From Christiangramia portivictoriae DSM 23547 (GTDB lineage Bacteria; Bacteroidota; Bacteroidia; Flavobacteriales; Flavobacteriaceae), in NCBI RefSeq assembly GCF_000423045.1, contig NZ_KE383972.1:267670-331669 (forward strand): a stretch of DNA of 64,000 nucleotides, given 5' to 3'. The notes under the pieces are model-generated. The model saw only the letters and a program-made list of their open reading frames with translations, did not search any database and was not told the origin of the DNA. Positions 18,493 to 27,198 of this stretch are shown here, piece by piece. Every line of letters starts with the position of its first letter. The stretch's first letter is position 1. Made by a program: the position numbers and the translations under genes.

Positions 18493-18500
18493 CAAAGCTA
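18493..18500 (-). promoter_or_regulatory. Putative -7 element (TAGCTTTG) of the LuxC-like gene
   Basis: The minus-strand sequence TAGCTTTG fits TAnnTTTG and lies 53 bases upstream of the acyl-CoA reductase start. It overlaps the region of the divergent ferredoxin promoter. Confidence 0.3.
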
Positions 18501-18573
18501 TTAACCATAATTTTCTCTAAAAGCTCAGGTCTTTTTTCGCTTACTACTTAAATTTACCAATAAAAACAGCGCT

Positions 18574-18924
18574 ATGGCAATTGTAATAACCGATGAATGT
18601 ATAAACTGCGGTGCATGTGAACCAGAGTGTCCTAACACGGCAATTTATGAAGGTGCAGATGACTGGAGATATGCAGATGGAACCGACCTTGAAGGTGATG
18701 TGGTACTTCCCGGAGGGAAAGAAGCAAACGCTAACGAAGCCCAGGAACCGCTAAGTGATGAAATTTACTATATAGTACCAGATAAATGTACCGAGTGTAA
18801 AGGTTTTCATGAAGAACCTCAATGTGCGGCAGTATGTCCCGTGGATTGTTGTGTTCCCGATGATGAGCATGTGGAGTCTGAAGAAAAGCTCCTGGAGAAA
18901 CAAAGCTTTATGCACCACGATTAA
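18574..18924 (+). CDS. 2[4Fe-4S] ferredoxin of the Allochromatium type
   Basis: The product is 116 residues. The first cluster motif [12 protein letters not shown] uses Cys9, 12, 15 and 19. The second is spaced CX2CX8CX3C ([18 protein letters not shown]), the longer insertion typical of Alvin-like ferredoxins, with an additional VDCC. The acidic insert between clusters (about 28-68) is longer than in clostridial ferredoxins. It is a soluble low-potential electron carrier. It is transcribed divergently from the acyl-CoA reductase, which suggests but does not show a shared redox role. A terminator follows directly. Confidence 0.93.
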   Translation: MAIVITDECINCGACEPECPNTAIYEGADDWRYADGTDLEGDVVLPGGKEANANEAQEPLSDEIYYIVPDKCTECKGFHEEPQCAAVCPVDCCVPDDEHVESEEKLLEKQSFMHHD

Positions 18925-18941
18925 AAATTTTTGAAACGTTT

Positions 18942-18968
18942 AAAACCTGCCAGCTGGCGGGTTTTTTT
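18942..18968. terminator. Intrinsic terminator between ferredoxin and AraC genes
   Basis: The stem AAACCTGCC / GGCGGGTTT with loop AGCT is followed by a T-run; upstream A's let it work in both directions. The ferredoxin and araC-type genes converge here. Confidence 0.8.
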
Positions 18969-19846
18969 TATGTAATACTGAATTTCAATTCCCTTCTGTA
19001 TAAAGAGGGTGACCTACCGGTAAATGATTTAAATTGTTTGTTGAAATGACTGAAATTATTAAAGCCGCTTTCAAAGCAAACATCGGTTATACTCATCTGC
19101 CTTTCGTGTAATAGCTTTGCCGCATGCGCAAGCCGATACTCATTTACGAACTGAGTGAATGTTTTTCCGGTAATTCTTTTAAAATACCTGCAAAAGGCTG
19201 GGTTGGTCATACTTACCATATTGCTGATCTCCTCTAAACTAATAGGTCTTTGGAAATGCACCTTCACATAATTGAAAATGGTATTAAGGCGGTCATTATC
19301 CTGCAAATTGGTTTCCAGGAGAAAACCTTCAGCATTTAAAATAGTATAATCTTTAGTGTTTTCGAGGGCATTTAGAACCTGAAGCAAGCCGAGTAATTTC
19401 TGGAAAGGATCGAGTCCCTGTAAAGATTCAACATCAGCTCCGATGCTTCGTTTACTATCCCCATGAAAGACAATTCCTTTTTTCGCCCTTTCCAGCAGAT
19501 TCTGTATTCTGCCCATTTCTGGAGTTTTCAAAAATTCCTGCCCTAGAAAATCATCTTTAAACTGGATAACCGTTTCGCAGTTGTGATTGGTAAGTCCATC
19601 GGTAAAAGCACAATGTGGTAACAGGGAGCCTATTAGTAATAGGTCTCCATTCCTATAATAGGAAATATGACTACCTATTTGCCTTTTTCCGCAGCCACCA
19701 TTTACATATACAAGTTCTATCTCCGGGTGATAGTGCCAGAAAGTTTGCTTGCTGCCTACATTCTTTTTATCATGAGTTCGGTAGGAAAATGAACTGCCAA
19801 ATCCTGGTTCAATTCTTTCCAGCCTTGGTTTTGAGCTTGCGTTCAT
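18968..19846 (-). CDS. AraC family transcriptional regulator
   Basis: The product is 292 residues. The N-terminal half is cupin-like (KQTFWHYHPEIELVYVNGGCGKRQIG, then GDLLLIGSLLPHCAF), a ligand-sensing fold common in AraC regulators. The C-terminal 100 residues hold the two helix-turn-helix units: ISLEEISNMVSMTNPAFCRYFKRITGK and ITDVCFESGFNNFSHFNKQFK. It should bind DNA and activate transcription when a small ligand, perhaps a sugar, is bound. The target is not evident. The next gene upstream (20059) is divergent and could be one. Confidence 0.88.
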   Translation of the reverse strand: MNASSKPRLERIEPGFGSSFSYRTHDKKNVGSKQTFWHYHPEIELVYVNGGCGKRQIGSHISYYRNGDLLLIGSLLPHCAFTDGLTNHNCETVIQFKDDFLGQEFLKTPEMGRIQNLLERAKKGIVFHGDSKRSIGADVESLQGLDPFQKLLGLLQVLNALENTKDYTILNAEGFLLETNLQDNDRLNTIFNYVKVHFQRPISLEEISNMVSMTNPAFCRYFKRITGKTFTQFVNEYRLAHAAKLLHERQMSITDVCFESGFNNFSHFNKQFKSFTGRSPSLYRRELKFSIT

Positions 19847-20058
19847 AGCATATCATTTAGATATAAAATTACATTTATAGGACAGTTGCAGGTATTACAA
19901 AATTAGCATTTATATGTACTGGATTAACCGAAAACGTTTGAAATAGATTTTGAAAGGTTAATAGAGTATATAAATTGGATTATTCTGCGCTACTTTCTGA
20001 AGCCTTTTCGGGATAGGTTTACAACAGTTAATCCAAGTACAACCTAAAACTGTAGATT
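19847..20058. other. Divergent intergenic region between AraC regulator and a secreted-protein gene
   Basis: 212 bases, AT-rich. It holds a possible araC promoter (19898-19905) and an inverted repeat ATTAACC (19923-19929) / GGTTAAT (19956-19962) with a 26-base spacer. No RNA gene or ORF was recognised. Confidence 0.4.
19898..19905 (-). promoter_or_regulatory. Putative -7 element (TAATTTTG) of the AraC-type gene
   Basis: The minus-strand TAATTTTG fits TAnnTTTG and lies 51 bases upstream of the start codon. No matching -33 TTG was seen. Confidence 0.28.
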
Positions 20059-20640
20059 ATGAAAAACGCGATCAACAATTTCGTAGTAGCAATGATGTTA
20101 CTGGTATCATTAAGTAGTTCAGCCACAGACGGCGTAAAGCTTAAAGTTGAGAAACAGAATCTTATCGTAAGCATACAAAAAACTGAAAATGCCTCTGAGC
20201 TCAGTCTCTTAAATCAGCGAGGCGAAGTGATTTTCAGAGACCAACTGGATGCGAATGGCGAATTTTCCAAGAAATTTAAATTCGAGTCATTATATGATGG
20301 AACTTATTCGCTGGTGCTCAACAAGAAATACAGCAAGTCCACCACGCTTATTACCAAGTCGAATGATCAAATTATGATAGACCCCGCCAATTCCAGATTT
20401 GCATTCAAGCCTTGTTTTAAAATAGTGGATGACCAGGTAGTGGTTTACATGCCAAACCTCAACGAATCAAATCTCAGTGTTGAAGTATATGACAGCACGG
20501 GAGTTAGAGTAGGGAATTACCAGACCAGGGCTCTAGAACTTAGAAAGGCTTTCGATTTTTCGGGAGTGGAATCTGGGAAATATACCTTCAGAATTAAAAC
20601 TGCTGAAGATAGTTTTGAAGAAATCATCGAAGTAGGGTAG
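20059..20640 (+). CDS. Secreted protein of unknown function
   Basis: The product is 193 residues. The first 23 (MKNAINNFVVAMMLLVSLSSSATDG) form a signal peptide, so it is exported. The rest is beta-rich with two similar halves: residues about 25-95 (SELSLLNQRGEVIFRDQLDANGEF) and 115-190 (LSVEVYDSTGVRVGNYQTRALEL). This suggests two immunoglobulin-like or T9SS-tail-like sandwich domains. No C-terminal T9SS sorting signal of the usual length is obvious. It is a single-gene unit bounded by its own terminator, opposite the AraC regulator. Function unknown. Confidence 0.6.
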   Translation: MKNAINNFVVAMMLLVSLSSSATDGVKLKVEKQNLIVSIQKTENASELSLLNQRGEVIFRDQLDANGEFSKKFKFESLYDGTYSLVLNKKYSKSTTLITKSNDQIMIDPANSRFAFKPCFKIVDDQVVVYMPNLNESNLSVEVYDSTGVRVGNYQTRALELRKAFDFSGVESGKYTFRIKTAEDSFEEIIEVG

Positions 20641-20664
20641 CGAGTTTAATTCGATTCAAAAATA

Positions 20665-20690
20665 AAAAACCCGCCGGCTGGCGGGTTTTT
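20665..20690. terminator. Bidirectional intrinsic terminator
   Basis: AAAAACCCGCC, loop GGCT, GGCGGGTTTTT. It lies between converging genes (20059-20640 and 20711-21991) and strongly resembles the terminator at 18942-18968. Confidence 0.85.
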
Positions 20691-20710
20691 TATTTTTAAA
20701 CTTAATTTAT

Positions 20711-21991
20711 CTAATCCATTTTACGTTTGATCTTATCAATCGCATTCTGAATGGATTTCTCGGGTTCGATAATATTATTATTTCCCCAGAACTGGGCATC
20801 GTAGAATCCTGAAACATCATCTACCATTACAATATTTGGCCTTATCAACTCTTGGTTGGTTTTAAACTCTTCTTCAGAATACGGCTGCCAGTCGGTTACC
20901 ACCATTTCGCTGTTGATCTTATATTTAGAATTGAAAATTTTCTTTTTCCAGTTTACCACATAATCCATCTGCGCTTTGCCATAAGCAAAATGCCACTTTC
21001 CATTGTTCTGGGCATAATCAACCTGGTAATTCAATTCGGTTGGATATACTTTTGCACCATTCGGTTTTTTCTTAACGAACATTTCCTGGGCGGCATTCCT
21101 GTTATCTACATTAAGATTGTAATCTGCCTTTACAAGAGTAGAAGTTTCAGCGTCAATAAAGAGTTTTCCATAATACCATGGGTCTGACTCATCACGTTCC
21201 CTGAAATTTACTACATAGGTGAAACGGTCGTTGATTTTGGCTGGTTCATCGAAACTAAAATCATAACTATCCATCATCCTTGGTCTTAGCACATACTCTG
21301 TGTACTTCATCATATCAAGATATAAAGTATTGAAAGGACCGCCTCGTAATTTCAAAGCTAGTGTATCAAGCTTATCATAATCTGTGCTTTTCCTGGCTTT
21401 ATAGAGTGAAACAAGATCCTTCTTACTGTCATTGTAAGAAGTCTTGTGAATCTTCACGACAGCTTCAGAAAGACTTACGTTGCTCCAGCCTTTTTTGATC
21501 GTTTCGCGGTAAAAAGAAGTCATGATACTCTGGTCTGAAAGATAATTTTCATCCTTCCTGTCCAGCATTTCCTGTACAAGCAATCGCGGATTGGTAGCCT
21601 GGTAAAGACTCACTTCCGTAAGTTCTTCCATGGTTTCTGAAAGTTCTATTCTGGTGTCTTCAGGTTTAAAATAGTCCAGGGGTAATGTCTTACTTTGAAA
21701 TCCAAGTACAGAAATGGTCACCGTAGCTTCTGTCATATCTTCTGGAACCTTCAATGAAAATACACCATCGGCGTTTGTAATGGTGGATATGTTGCTATTA
21801 TTCAGGGAAAGGTATGCTGAAGAAATTGGTCTTCCGGTTCTTTCGTTCACCACTTCACCTTTATATTCATTAAACGCTTTCGTTGAAGGCTGAAAAGCAT
21901 AAATTTGTAATGATCCTAGAATAAAACTAAGGAAGAATATTAATCGACTTCTTCCTGAAATAGGGTCTAAAAGTTTTGCATTCATCATCAT
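20711..21991 (-). CDS. Carboxypeptidase-regulatory-like domain protein (DUF5686-like), envelope
   Basis: The product is 426 residues. A signal peptide (about 1-33, RLIFFLSFILGSLQIYAFQ) is followed by a carboxypeptidase-D regulatory-like beta domain (about 43-125; GEVVNERTGRPISSAYLSLN). The long region after that resembles the periplasmic part of DUF5686 proteins, with MTSFYRETIKKGWSNVSLSEAVV and PWYYGKLFIDAETSTLVKADY. No C-terminal barrel is present, so it is shorter than full-length DUF5686 members (about 800 residues). Probably periplasmic or outer-membrane attached; function unknown. Three ATGs (21991, 21988, 21985) compete for the start. A perfect palindrome lies 8-23 bases upstream. Confidence 0.68.
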   Translation of the reverse strand: MMMNAKLLDPISGRSRLIFFLSFILGSLQIYAFQPSTKAFNEYKGEVVNERTGRPISSAYLSLNNSNISTITNADGVFSLKVPEDMTEATVTISVLGFQSKTLPLDYFKPEDTRIELSETMEELTEVSLYQATNPRLLVQEMLDRKDENYLSDQSIMTSFYRETIKKGWSNVSLSEAVVKIHKTSYNDSKKDLVSLYKARKSTDYDKLDTLALKLRGGPFNTLYLDMMKYTEYVLRPRMMDSYDFSFDEPAKINDRFTYVVNFRERDESDPWYYGKLFIDAETSTLVKADYNLNVDNRNAAQEMFVKKKPNGAKVYPTELNYQVDYAQNNGKWHFAYGKAQMDYVVNWKKKIFNSKYKINSEMVVTDWQPYSEEEFKTNQELIRPNIVMVDDVSGFYDAQFWGNNNIIEPEKSIQNAIDKIKRKMD

Positions 21992-21998
21992 AATATTA

Positions 21999-22014
21999 AA
22001 GTTTACATAAACTT
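21999..22014. promoter_or_regulatory. Palindrome AAGTTTA-CA-TAAACTT upstream of the carboxypeptidase-regulatory-like gene
   Basis: Perfect seven-base arms with a two-base spacer, placed 8 bases before the 21991 start codon. It could be an operator; the binding protein is unknown. Confidence 0.35.
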
Positions 22015-22252
22015 ATACAATATAACTATTTAAATACTTATAAAGATGTGAATCCCTCAATAATTGATTTGAACGATTGTTAATCTTTCAAACTGTATAT
22101 TTTTAAAATTTTGAAAGGCTGCGGTTAAACTCATATTGTAGCAGGAATCCACACATTTTAAGATACTGGGTTCATTAACACCTAAATTTTCAAATGGCAT
22201 GAAATATGACCATCAGTTCTTCGTTATCAAACGATTTCAAAACCAATTAACT
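22015..22252. other. AT-rich divergent intergenic region
   Basis: About 240 bases. It contains a possible hairpin CTTTCAAA (22085-22092) / TTTGAAAG (22110-22117) with a 17-base AT-rich spacer. No ORF, RNA gene or clear promoter motif was recognised. Confidence 0.35.
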
Positions 22253-23449
22253 ATGTATAGATTATATTTTACCGTTCTATTCGTTTTCTTCGGAAGTATT
22301 TCAGCTTCAGCACAACTATATGGTGAAGATCAAAGCGCTTCAGTTACCGAGCAGGTACTAAAAGAATTAAACCGGGAACGTTCCTTATTGAGTCAGAATC
22401 TGGAATTCAGAATTAAAGAGATCGATTCAAAGATCAACAATCTGGATGAGAGTATTCGAACATCCAATTCGGCTTCAGAAAAAGTAGAAAAACTGCTGGA
22501 GCGGGTTAAGTTTTTAGAGCAAAGACAGGAGGAGATCGATAAAAATACGGTAAGTGTTTATAAATACAATTATAGCTCAGCAGTTTTAAACCTGGCTTCC
22601 ATGGAGCGTGAAATTAAGCCTCTAAGTCTTTTTAATAGCTCACGCGAATTTTACTCTACACTGGATAAGGTGAGTAATCCTATGAATTATGAAGGTTACC
22701 AGCAATGGTTTGGAAAATTTAAGGGTTATATCGAAGAGGAGAAAAAGGAGGATGCCAAACTGGAAGCTTTAAATCATATGTTACAGGTGACAGGAGACCT
22801 GGCTAAAGGAACGCCTTTTACAGGAATGTTTGCAGGCAGTCTTATCGATGGAATTAGTCAGTTTGTTGGTTCATTAAACCGAAGGGACAAGGATTTAAGA
22901 GAAAAAAGCATAAAAATGCTTAAGCTTACTACCAGTATTTCTCAGTTCACTCATGACAAAGATCTTATCGAAACTGAGTGGGAAGGAATTAATAAAAACC
23001 TTAGTGAACTCAAAGAATTGCAACAGGAAGCTATAGACGACAACCTTGTGGAGATTCTCGGAATTTCCCGTAATAGTTTTACTGAAAGGTTTACTAATGA
23101 AACTGATGCCAAGAAGAGAACTCAATACATTCTTGATATTTCCAAAATCGCCGAAAACAAGATCGTGGAAGAGCGAAAAATCAATCCGGAAAACTGGAAG
23201 CAGGAGTATCATGACCAGATGCTAACGGTGCAGAATTTGAAAATACGATTTGGTATGCTCACCTTCAGAATCCTGGAAAACCTGGAGAAATATGAAAAGT
23301 TGATCGCTAAGTATGAAAATGATCCATTTCTAAAAGATGAAATGAAAAACCTGAGATTAAAACTGGATCTTGTAAGAAATAGTTTTGAGAGCACTTTTAA
23401 TCCGCAGGAATATATAAGGGCTTCCAATGAAATGTATATTGTAGAGTAA
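22253..23449 (+). CDS. Exported coiled-coil protein of unknown function
   Basis: The product is 398 residues when begun at MYRLYFTVLFVFFGSISASAQ, which gives a clean signal peptide; an in-frame ATG at 22199 would add 18 polar residues and bury it. The mature protein is almost entirely helical and charged, with heptad-like stretches (about 25-95, 120-160, 230-290, 320-385). A short glycine-rich hydrophobic stretch (GTPFTGMFAGSLIDGISQFVG, about residues 185-206) could be a membrane hairpin. There is no domain I recognise. It is a single-gene unit with its own terminator between a divergent envelope gene and ychF. Confidence 0.6.
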   Translation: MYRLYFTVLFVFFGSISASAQLYGEDQSASVTEQVLKELNRERSLLSQNLEFRIKEIDSKINNLDESIRTSNSASEKVEKLLERVKFLEQRQEEIDKNTVSVYKYNYSSAVLNLASMEREIKPLSLFNSSREFYSTLDKVSNPMNYEGYQQWFGKFKGYIEEEKKEDAKLEALNHMLQVTGDLAKGTPFTGMFAGSLIDGISQFVGSLNRRDKDLREKSIKMLKLTTSISQFTHDKDLIETEWEGINKNLSELKELQQEAIDDNLVEILGISRNSFTERFTNETDAKKRTQYILDISKIAENKIVEERKINPENWKQEYHDQMLTVQNLKIRFGMLTFRILENLEKYEKLIAKYENDPFLKDEMKNLRLKLDLVRNSFESTFNPQEYIRASNEMYIVE

Positions 23450-23472
23450 TTTACGTTAACGTCAATGAAATT

Positions 23473-23503
23473 AAAAAGCCTGTAAACTACTTACAGGCTT
23501 TTT
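23473..23503 (+). terminator. Intrinsic terminator after the coiled-coil protein
   Basis: AAAAAGCCTGTAA, loop ACTAC, TTACAGGCTTTTT: a 13-base perfect stem with a T-run. Confidence 0.85.
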
Positions 23504-23552
23504 AATCTTTTAGACTGCCAGATAGGATATATGTTATATTCAAATCTAATAC

Positions 23553-23560
23553 CTATCTTT
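23553..23560 (+). promoter_or_regulatory. Putative -7 element (TATCTTTG) of ychF
   Basis: TATCTTTG fits TAnnTTTG and lies 35 bases upstream of the ychF start codon, after the preceding terminator. No clear -33 TTG was seen. Confidence 0.4.
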
Positions 23561-23595
23561 GCAGCCGCAAAAACATAGCATCTAAAATATAGTAT

Positions 23596-24690
23596 ATGAA
23601 AGCCGGAATTGTAGGACTGCCAAACGTAGGAAAATCAACCCTTTTCAACTGCCTGAGTAACGCTAAAGCTCAAAGCGCTAATTTTCCATTTTGCACTATA
23701 GAGCCTAACGTAGGAGTTGTAAATGTTCCGGACCGCAGACTGCTAAAACTGGAAGAGCTGGTAGACCCGGAAAAAGTAATTCCAGCCACTGTTGAGATCG
23801 TTGATATAGCCGGTTTGGTAAAAGGCGCCAGCAAAGGTGAAGGACTGGGGAATCAATTTTTGGGTAATATCAGGGAAACCGATGCAATTCTTCATGTTTT
23901 AAGATGTTTTGAGGACGATAATATCGTGCACGTAGATGGTTCCATAGATCCTATTAGGGATAAGGAAACCATAGATATGGAATTACAACTGAAAGATCTC
24001 GAAACAGCAGAAAAGAAACTTGAAAAAGTTAAGCGTGCTGCCAGAACTGGAAACAAAGAAGCTCAAAAAGAAGAAGCCGCTTTGCTAAAGGTTAAAACTG
24101 GACTTGAGGCTGGGAAATCTGTTCGTGCGATAGACCTTACAGAAGATGAGCGTAAAGAGTTCATCGCACCGTTACAATTTATCACAGATAAGCCGGTAAT
24201 GTATGTTTGTAATGTAGATGAAAGCGCAGCGGTGGATGGAAATGAGCACGTGGAGAAAGTTCGAAAAGCCGTAGCAGAAGAGAACGCGGAAGTTCTAGTG
24301 CTTGCAGTTGGAACTGAAGCTGATATTACTGAGCTTGATGATTTTGAAGAAAGACAGATGTTCCTGCAGGATATTGGACTGGAAGAACCAGGTTCTGCTA
24401 AACTAATTCGAGGAGCTTACAAATTGCTGGATCTACAAACCTATTTCACAGCTGGAGTAAAAGAAGTACGGGCCTGGACTATCCCGGTTGGATCTTCAGC
24501 GCCACAGGCAGCAGGTGTGATCCATACAGATTTTGAAAAAGGATTTATTCGTGCTGAAGTTATAGGTTATGATGAGTATGTTAGCTACGGAAGTGAGGCT
24601 AAGGTTAAGGAAGCTGGTAAAATGCGTGTGGAAGGAAAGGATTATATTGTCAAGGATGGTGATGTAATGCACTTTAGATTCAACGTTTAG
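23596..24690 (+). CDS. ychF: YchF/OLA1-family translation-associated ATPase
   Basis: The product is 364 residues, the standard length. G1 is [13 protein letters not shown]3 is [15 protein letters not shown], and the G4 position reads NVDE in place of the GTPase NKxD, the known reason YchF prefers ATP. A helical insert (about 125-180) and a C-terminal TGS domain (about 280-362; [30 protein letters not shown]) follow. The protein binds ribosomes and takes part in stress and translation control. It is a single gene with its own promoter-like element and is followed by the topoisomerase IV operon after about 160 bases. Confidence 0.97.
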   Translation: MKAGIVGLPNVGKSTLFNCLSNAKAQSANFPFCTIEPNVGVVNVPDRRLLKLEELVDPEKVIPATVEIVDIAGLVKGASKGEGLGNQFLGNIRETDAILHVLRCFEDDNIVHVDGSIDPIRDKETIDMELQLKDLETAEKKLEKVKRAARTGNKEAQKEEAALLKVKTGLEAGKSVRAIDLTEDERKEFIAPLQFITDKPVMYVCNVDESAAVDGNEHVEKVRKAVAEENAEVLVLAVGTEADITELDDFEERQMFLQDIGLEEPGSAKLIRGAYKLLDLQTYFTAGVKEVRAWTIPVGSSAPQAAGVIHTDFEKGFIRAEVIGYDEYVSYGSEAKVKEAGKMRVEGKDYIVKDGDVMHFRFNV

Positions 24691-24847
24691 GACATTATAC
24701 TGGTTTTCCAACTATCTCGAAAGCTTAATTCTACATTGCTGTTTTAATTAACAGCGTATCCAAAATCTTTGTTAATTACTTTCCTCTGGAACTGTTTCAG
24801 TTTTTTGGCTATTACCTTATATTTAGACCGAAACTCCATAAATCCAT

Positions 24848-26710
24848 ATGAGCGAAAATACTAAGTACACCGAAGATAATATTCGGTCTCTAGACTGGAA
24901 GGAACATATCCGAATGCGACCTGGTATGTATATCGGGAAACTGGGAGATGGCTCCAGCCAGGATGATGGTATTTATATATTGTTAAAAGAAGTCATCGAT
25001 AACAGTATCGATGAGTTCGTGATGGGTGCAGGAAAGACCATCGAAATCTCTGTACAGAATCAGCGAGTCATCGTTCGTGATTTTGGTAGGGGGATTCCAC
25101 TGGGTAAGGTAGTGGATGTGGTATCCAAAATGAATACCGGTGGTAAGTATGATAGCAGGGCCTTTAAAAAGTCTGTTGGGTTAAATGGAGTAGGTACAAA
25201 AGCAGTAAATGCTTTGTCATCTTATTTTAGGGTGGAGTCCTCGCGAGATGGCAAGAGCCACGCAGCTGAGTTTGCCAAGGGGGAACTTCAGGATGAAGAG
25301 CATCTTGAGGAAACATCGCGACGACGAGGAACCAAGATTACTTTTATTCCAGACGAGTTAATTTTCAAGAACTATAAATTCAGGAATGAATATATAGAGA
25401 AGATGTTGAAGAACTATGTTTACCTCAATCCGGGTTTAACCATCGTTTTCAACGGAGAGAAATTTTATTCTGAAAATGGTCTGAAAGATCTGCTGGGAGA
25501 TAGTATCCATGACGATGACATGCTATATCCTATTATTCACCTGCGGGGCGATGACATTGAGGCAGCGATCACCCACAGCAAGACTCAATATAGTGAGGAG
25601 TATCACAGTTTTGTAAATGGTCAAAATACATCCCAGGGTGGAACTCACCTGGCAGCCTTTAGGGAAGCGATCGTGAAAACAGTTCGTGAATTTTACGGCA
25701 AGAATTATGAAGCCAGTGATATTCGAAAATCTATTGTTAGCGCTATCAGTATCAAAGTGATGGAGCCGGTATTTGAGAGTCAGACGAAAACAAAACTGGG
25801 TTCTACAGATATGGGTGGTGAACTGCCTACAGTAAGAACTTATATCAATGATTTCATTAAGAGAAATCTGGATAATTATCTTCACAAGAACCCTGAGACT
25901 GCAGAAAACCTGCAGCGAAAGATTTTACAGGCCGAACGTGAACGCAAGGATCTTTCAGGTATTAGAAAGCTGGCAAAGGATAGAGCCAAAAAAGCCAGTC
26001 TTCATAATAAAAAATTAAGAGACTGTAGAATTCACCTTGGCGATAGTAAACATGAACGTTGCCTTGAAACAACCCTTTTTATAACCGAGGGCGATTCGGC
26101 AAGCGGATCGATTACAAAAAGCAGGGATGTGGTCACTCAGGCAGTTTTCAGTTTAAAGGGAAAACCGCTTAATAGTTACGGACTCACCAAAAAGATCGTC
26201 TATGAAAATGAGGAGTTTAATTTGCTACAAGCTGCATTGAACATTGAAGATTCGCTGGAAGATCTACGTTATAATAATATAGTTATTGCAACAGATGCCG
26301 ATGTTGATGGAATGCATATAAGATTGCTTTTGATTACGTTTTTCCTTCAGTTTTTCCCGGAACTTATAAAAGAAAATCATCTCTACATTCTACAAACCCC
26401 ATTATTCAGGGTTAGAAATAAAAAAGAGACTATTTACTGTTACAGCGAGATGGAGCGAAAGCAGGCTATGGAAAAGTTGAAAGGCAAGCCTGAAATAACT
26501 CGTTTTAAGGGTCTGGGAGAGATTTCGCCAGATGAGTTTGTGCATTTTATTGGAGAAGATATACGCTTGGATCCTGTGATGCTGGATAAGGATAAATCCA
26601 TAGAAGAAATGCTTAGCTTCTATATGGGTAAGAACACACCAGACAGGCAGGAATTCATTATCGATAATCTTAAAGTTGAACTTGATCTCGTGGACGAACT
26701 TGGCATATGA
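24848..26710 (+). CDS. parE: DNA topoisomerase IV subunit B
   Basis: The product is 620 residues. The GHKL ATPase domain shows [23 protein letters not shown] and [13 protein letters not shown]; the TOPRIM domain has [10 protein letters not shown] and [14 protein letters not shown]. The total length and absence of the GyrB-type insertion favour ParE, and the partner at 27198-29843 is ParC-like rather than GyrA, which is separate at 49340. Together they decatenate daughter chromosomes using ATP. The stop overlaps the start of the next gene by four bases (ATGA), the first of three tight junctions in the operon. Confidence 0.94.
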   Translation: MSENTKYTEDNIRSLDWKEHIRMRPGMYIGKLGDGSSQDDGIYILLKEVIDNSIDEFVMGAGKTIEISVQNQRVIVRDFGRGIPLGKVVDVVSKMNTGGKYDSRAFKKSVGLNGVGTKAVNALSSYFRVESSRDGKSHAAEFAKGELQDEEHLEETSRRRGTKITFIPDELIFKNYKFRNEYIEKMLKNYVYLNPGLTIVFNGEKFYSENGLKDLLGDSIHDDDMLYPIIHLRGDDIEAAITHSKTQYSEEYHSFVNGQNTSQGGTHLAAFREAIVKTVREFYGKNYEASDIRKSIVSAISIKVMEPVFESQTKTKLGSTDMGGELPTVRTYINDFIKRNLDNYLHKNPETAENLQRKILQAERERKDLSGIRKLAKDRAKKASLHNKKLRDCRIHLGDSKHERCLETTLFITEGDSASGSITKSRDVVTQAVFSLKGKPLNSYGLTKKIVYENEEFNLLQAALNIEDSLEDLRYNNIVIATDADVDGMHIRLLLITFFLQFFPELIKENHLYILQTPLFRVRNKKETIYCYSEMERKQAMEKLKGKPEITRFKGLGEISPDEFVHFIGEDIRLDPVMLDKDKSIEEMLSFYMGKNTPDRQEFIIDNLKVELDLVDELGI

Positions 26711-27198
26711 GATTTACCAATAAAAGCGAAGTCAAGATAATCCCATCGATCTATATCGTGCTAGTCGCGGTATTTGTAACCAATCTTTTTGTGAATATCG
26801 AGATCATGGCCTCAGATTCTGAACAGGAAATAACCTTTGGTCATTTTCTGCCAAATATGATCACTTTGCTTTTAGGTTTATATGTTCATCGCATTGGACA
26901 GGCTTTCGATTTTGATAGTGATGGAGAAACTTTAAACTTCAAAAATAATGGGGTCTTCTTATCGAAATTCATGGAATATCGTGTGAAAAAGGCTGAATTT
27001 CCGAAGAGAAAATTAGGGAAGTTTAAATTCTATGATGTCGGGATCTATTCGGCTCTTACGATCTATATCAACTCAAGAAGAAAAAAAGGATACCGGAAGT
27101 ATACTTTTAATACCACATTTTTAAACCGAAAAAAGAAAAGGGGTTTAGTGGATTCACTGAATAAAGTTCTCGAAAACATCCCCAAAGTGACTGCCTAA
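26707..27198 (+). CDS. Membrane protein of unknown function between parE and parC
   Basis: The product is 163 residues. Two membrane helices lie near residues 12-32 ([20 protein letters not shown]) and 48-66 ([18 protein letters not shown]). The C-terminal two thirds are cytosolic-looking, basic and lysine-rich ([31 protein letters not shown]). No domain was recognised. It overlaps parE by four bases and parC by one base, so it is translated in the same operon and perhaps coupled. Such a gene is not part of the classical topoisomerase IV operon of proteobacteria. A membrane tether or level-control role for topoisomerase IV is conceivable but only inference. Confidence 0.7.
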   Translation: MRFTNKSEVKIIPSIYIVLVAVFVTNLFVNIEIMASDSEQEITFGHFLPNMITLLLGLYVHRIGQAFDFDSDGETLNFKNNGVFLSKFMEYRVKKAEFPKRKLGKFKFYDVGIYSALTIYINSRRKKGYRKYTFNTTFLNRKKKRGLVDSLNKVLENIPKVTA

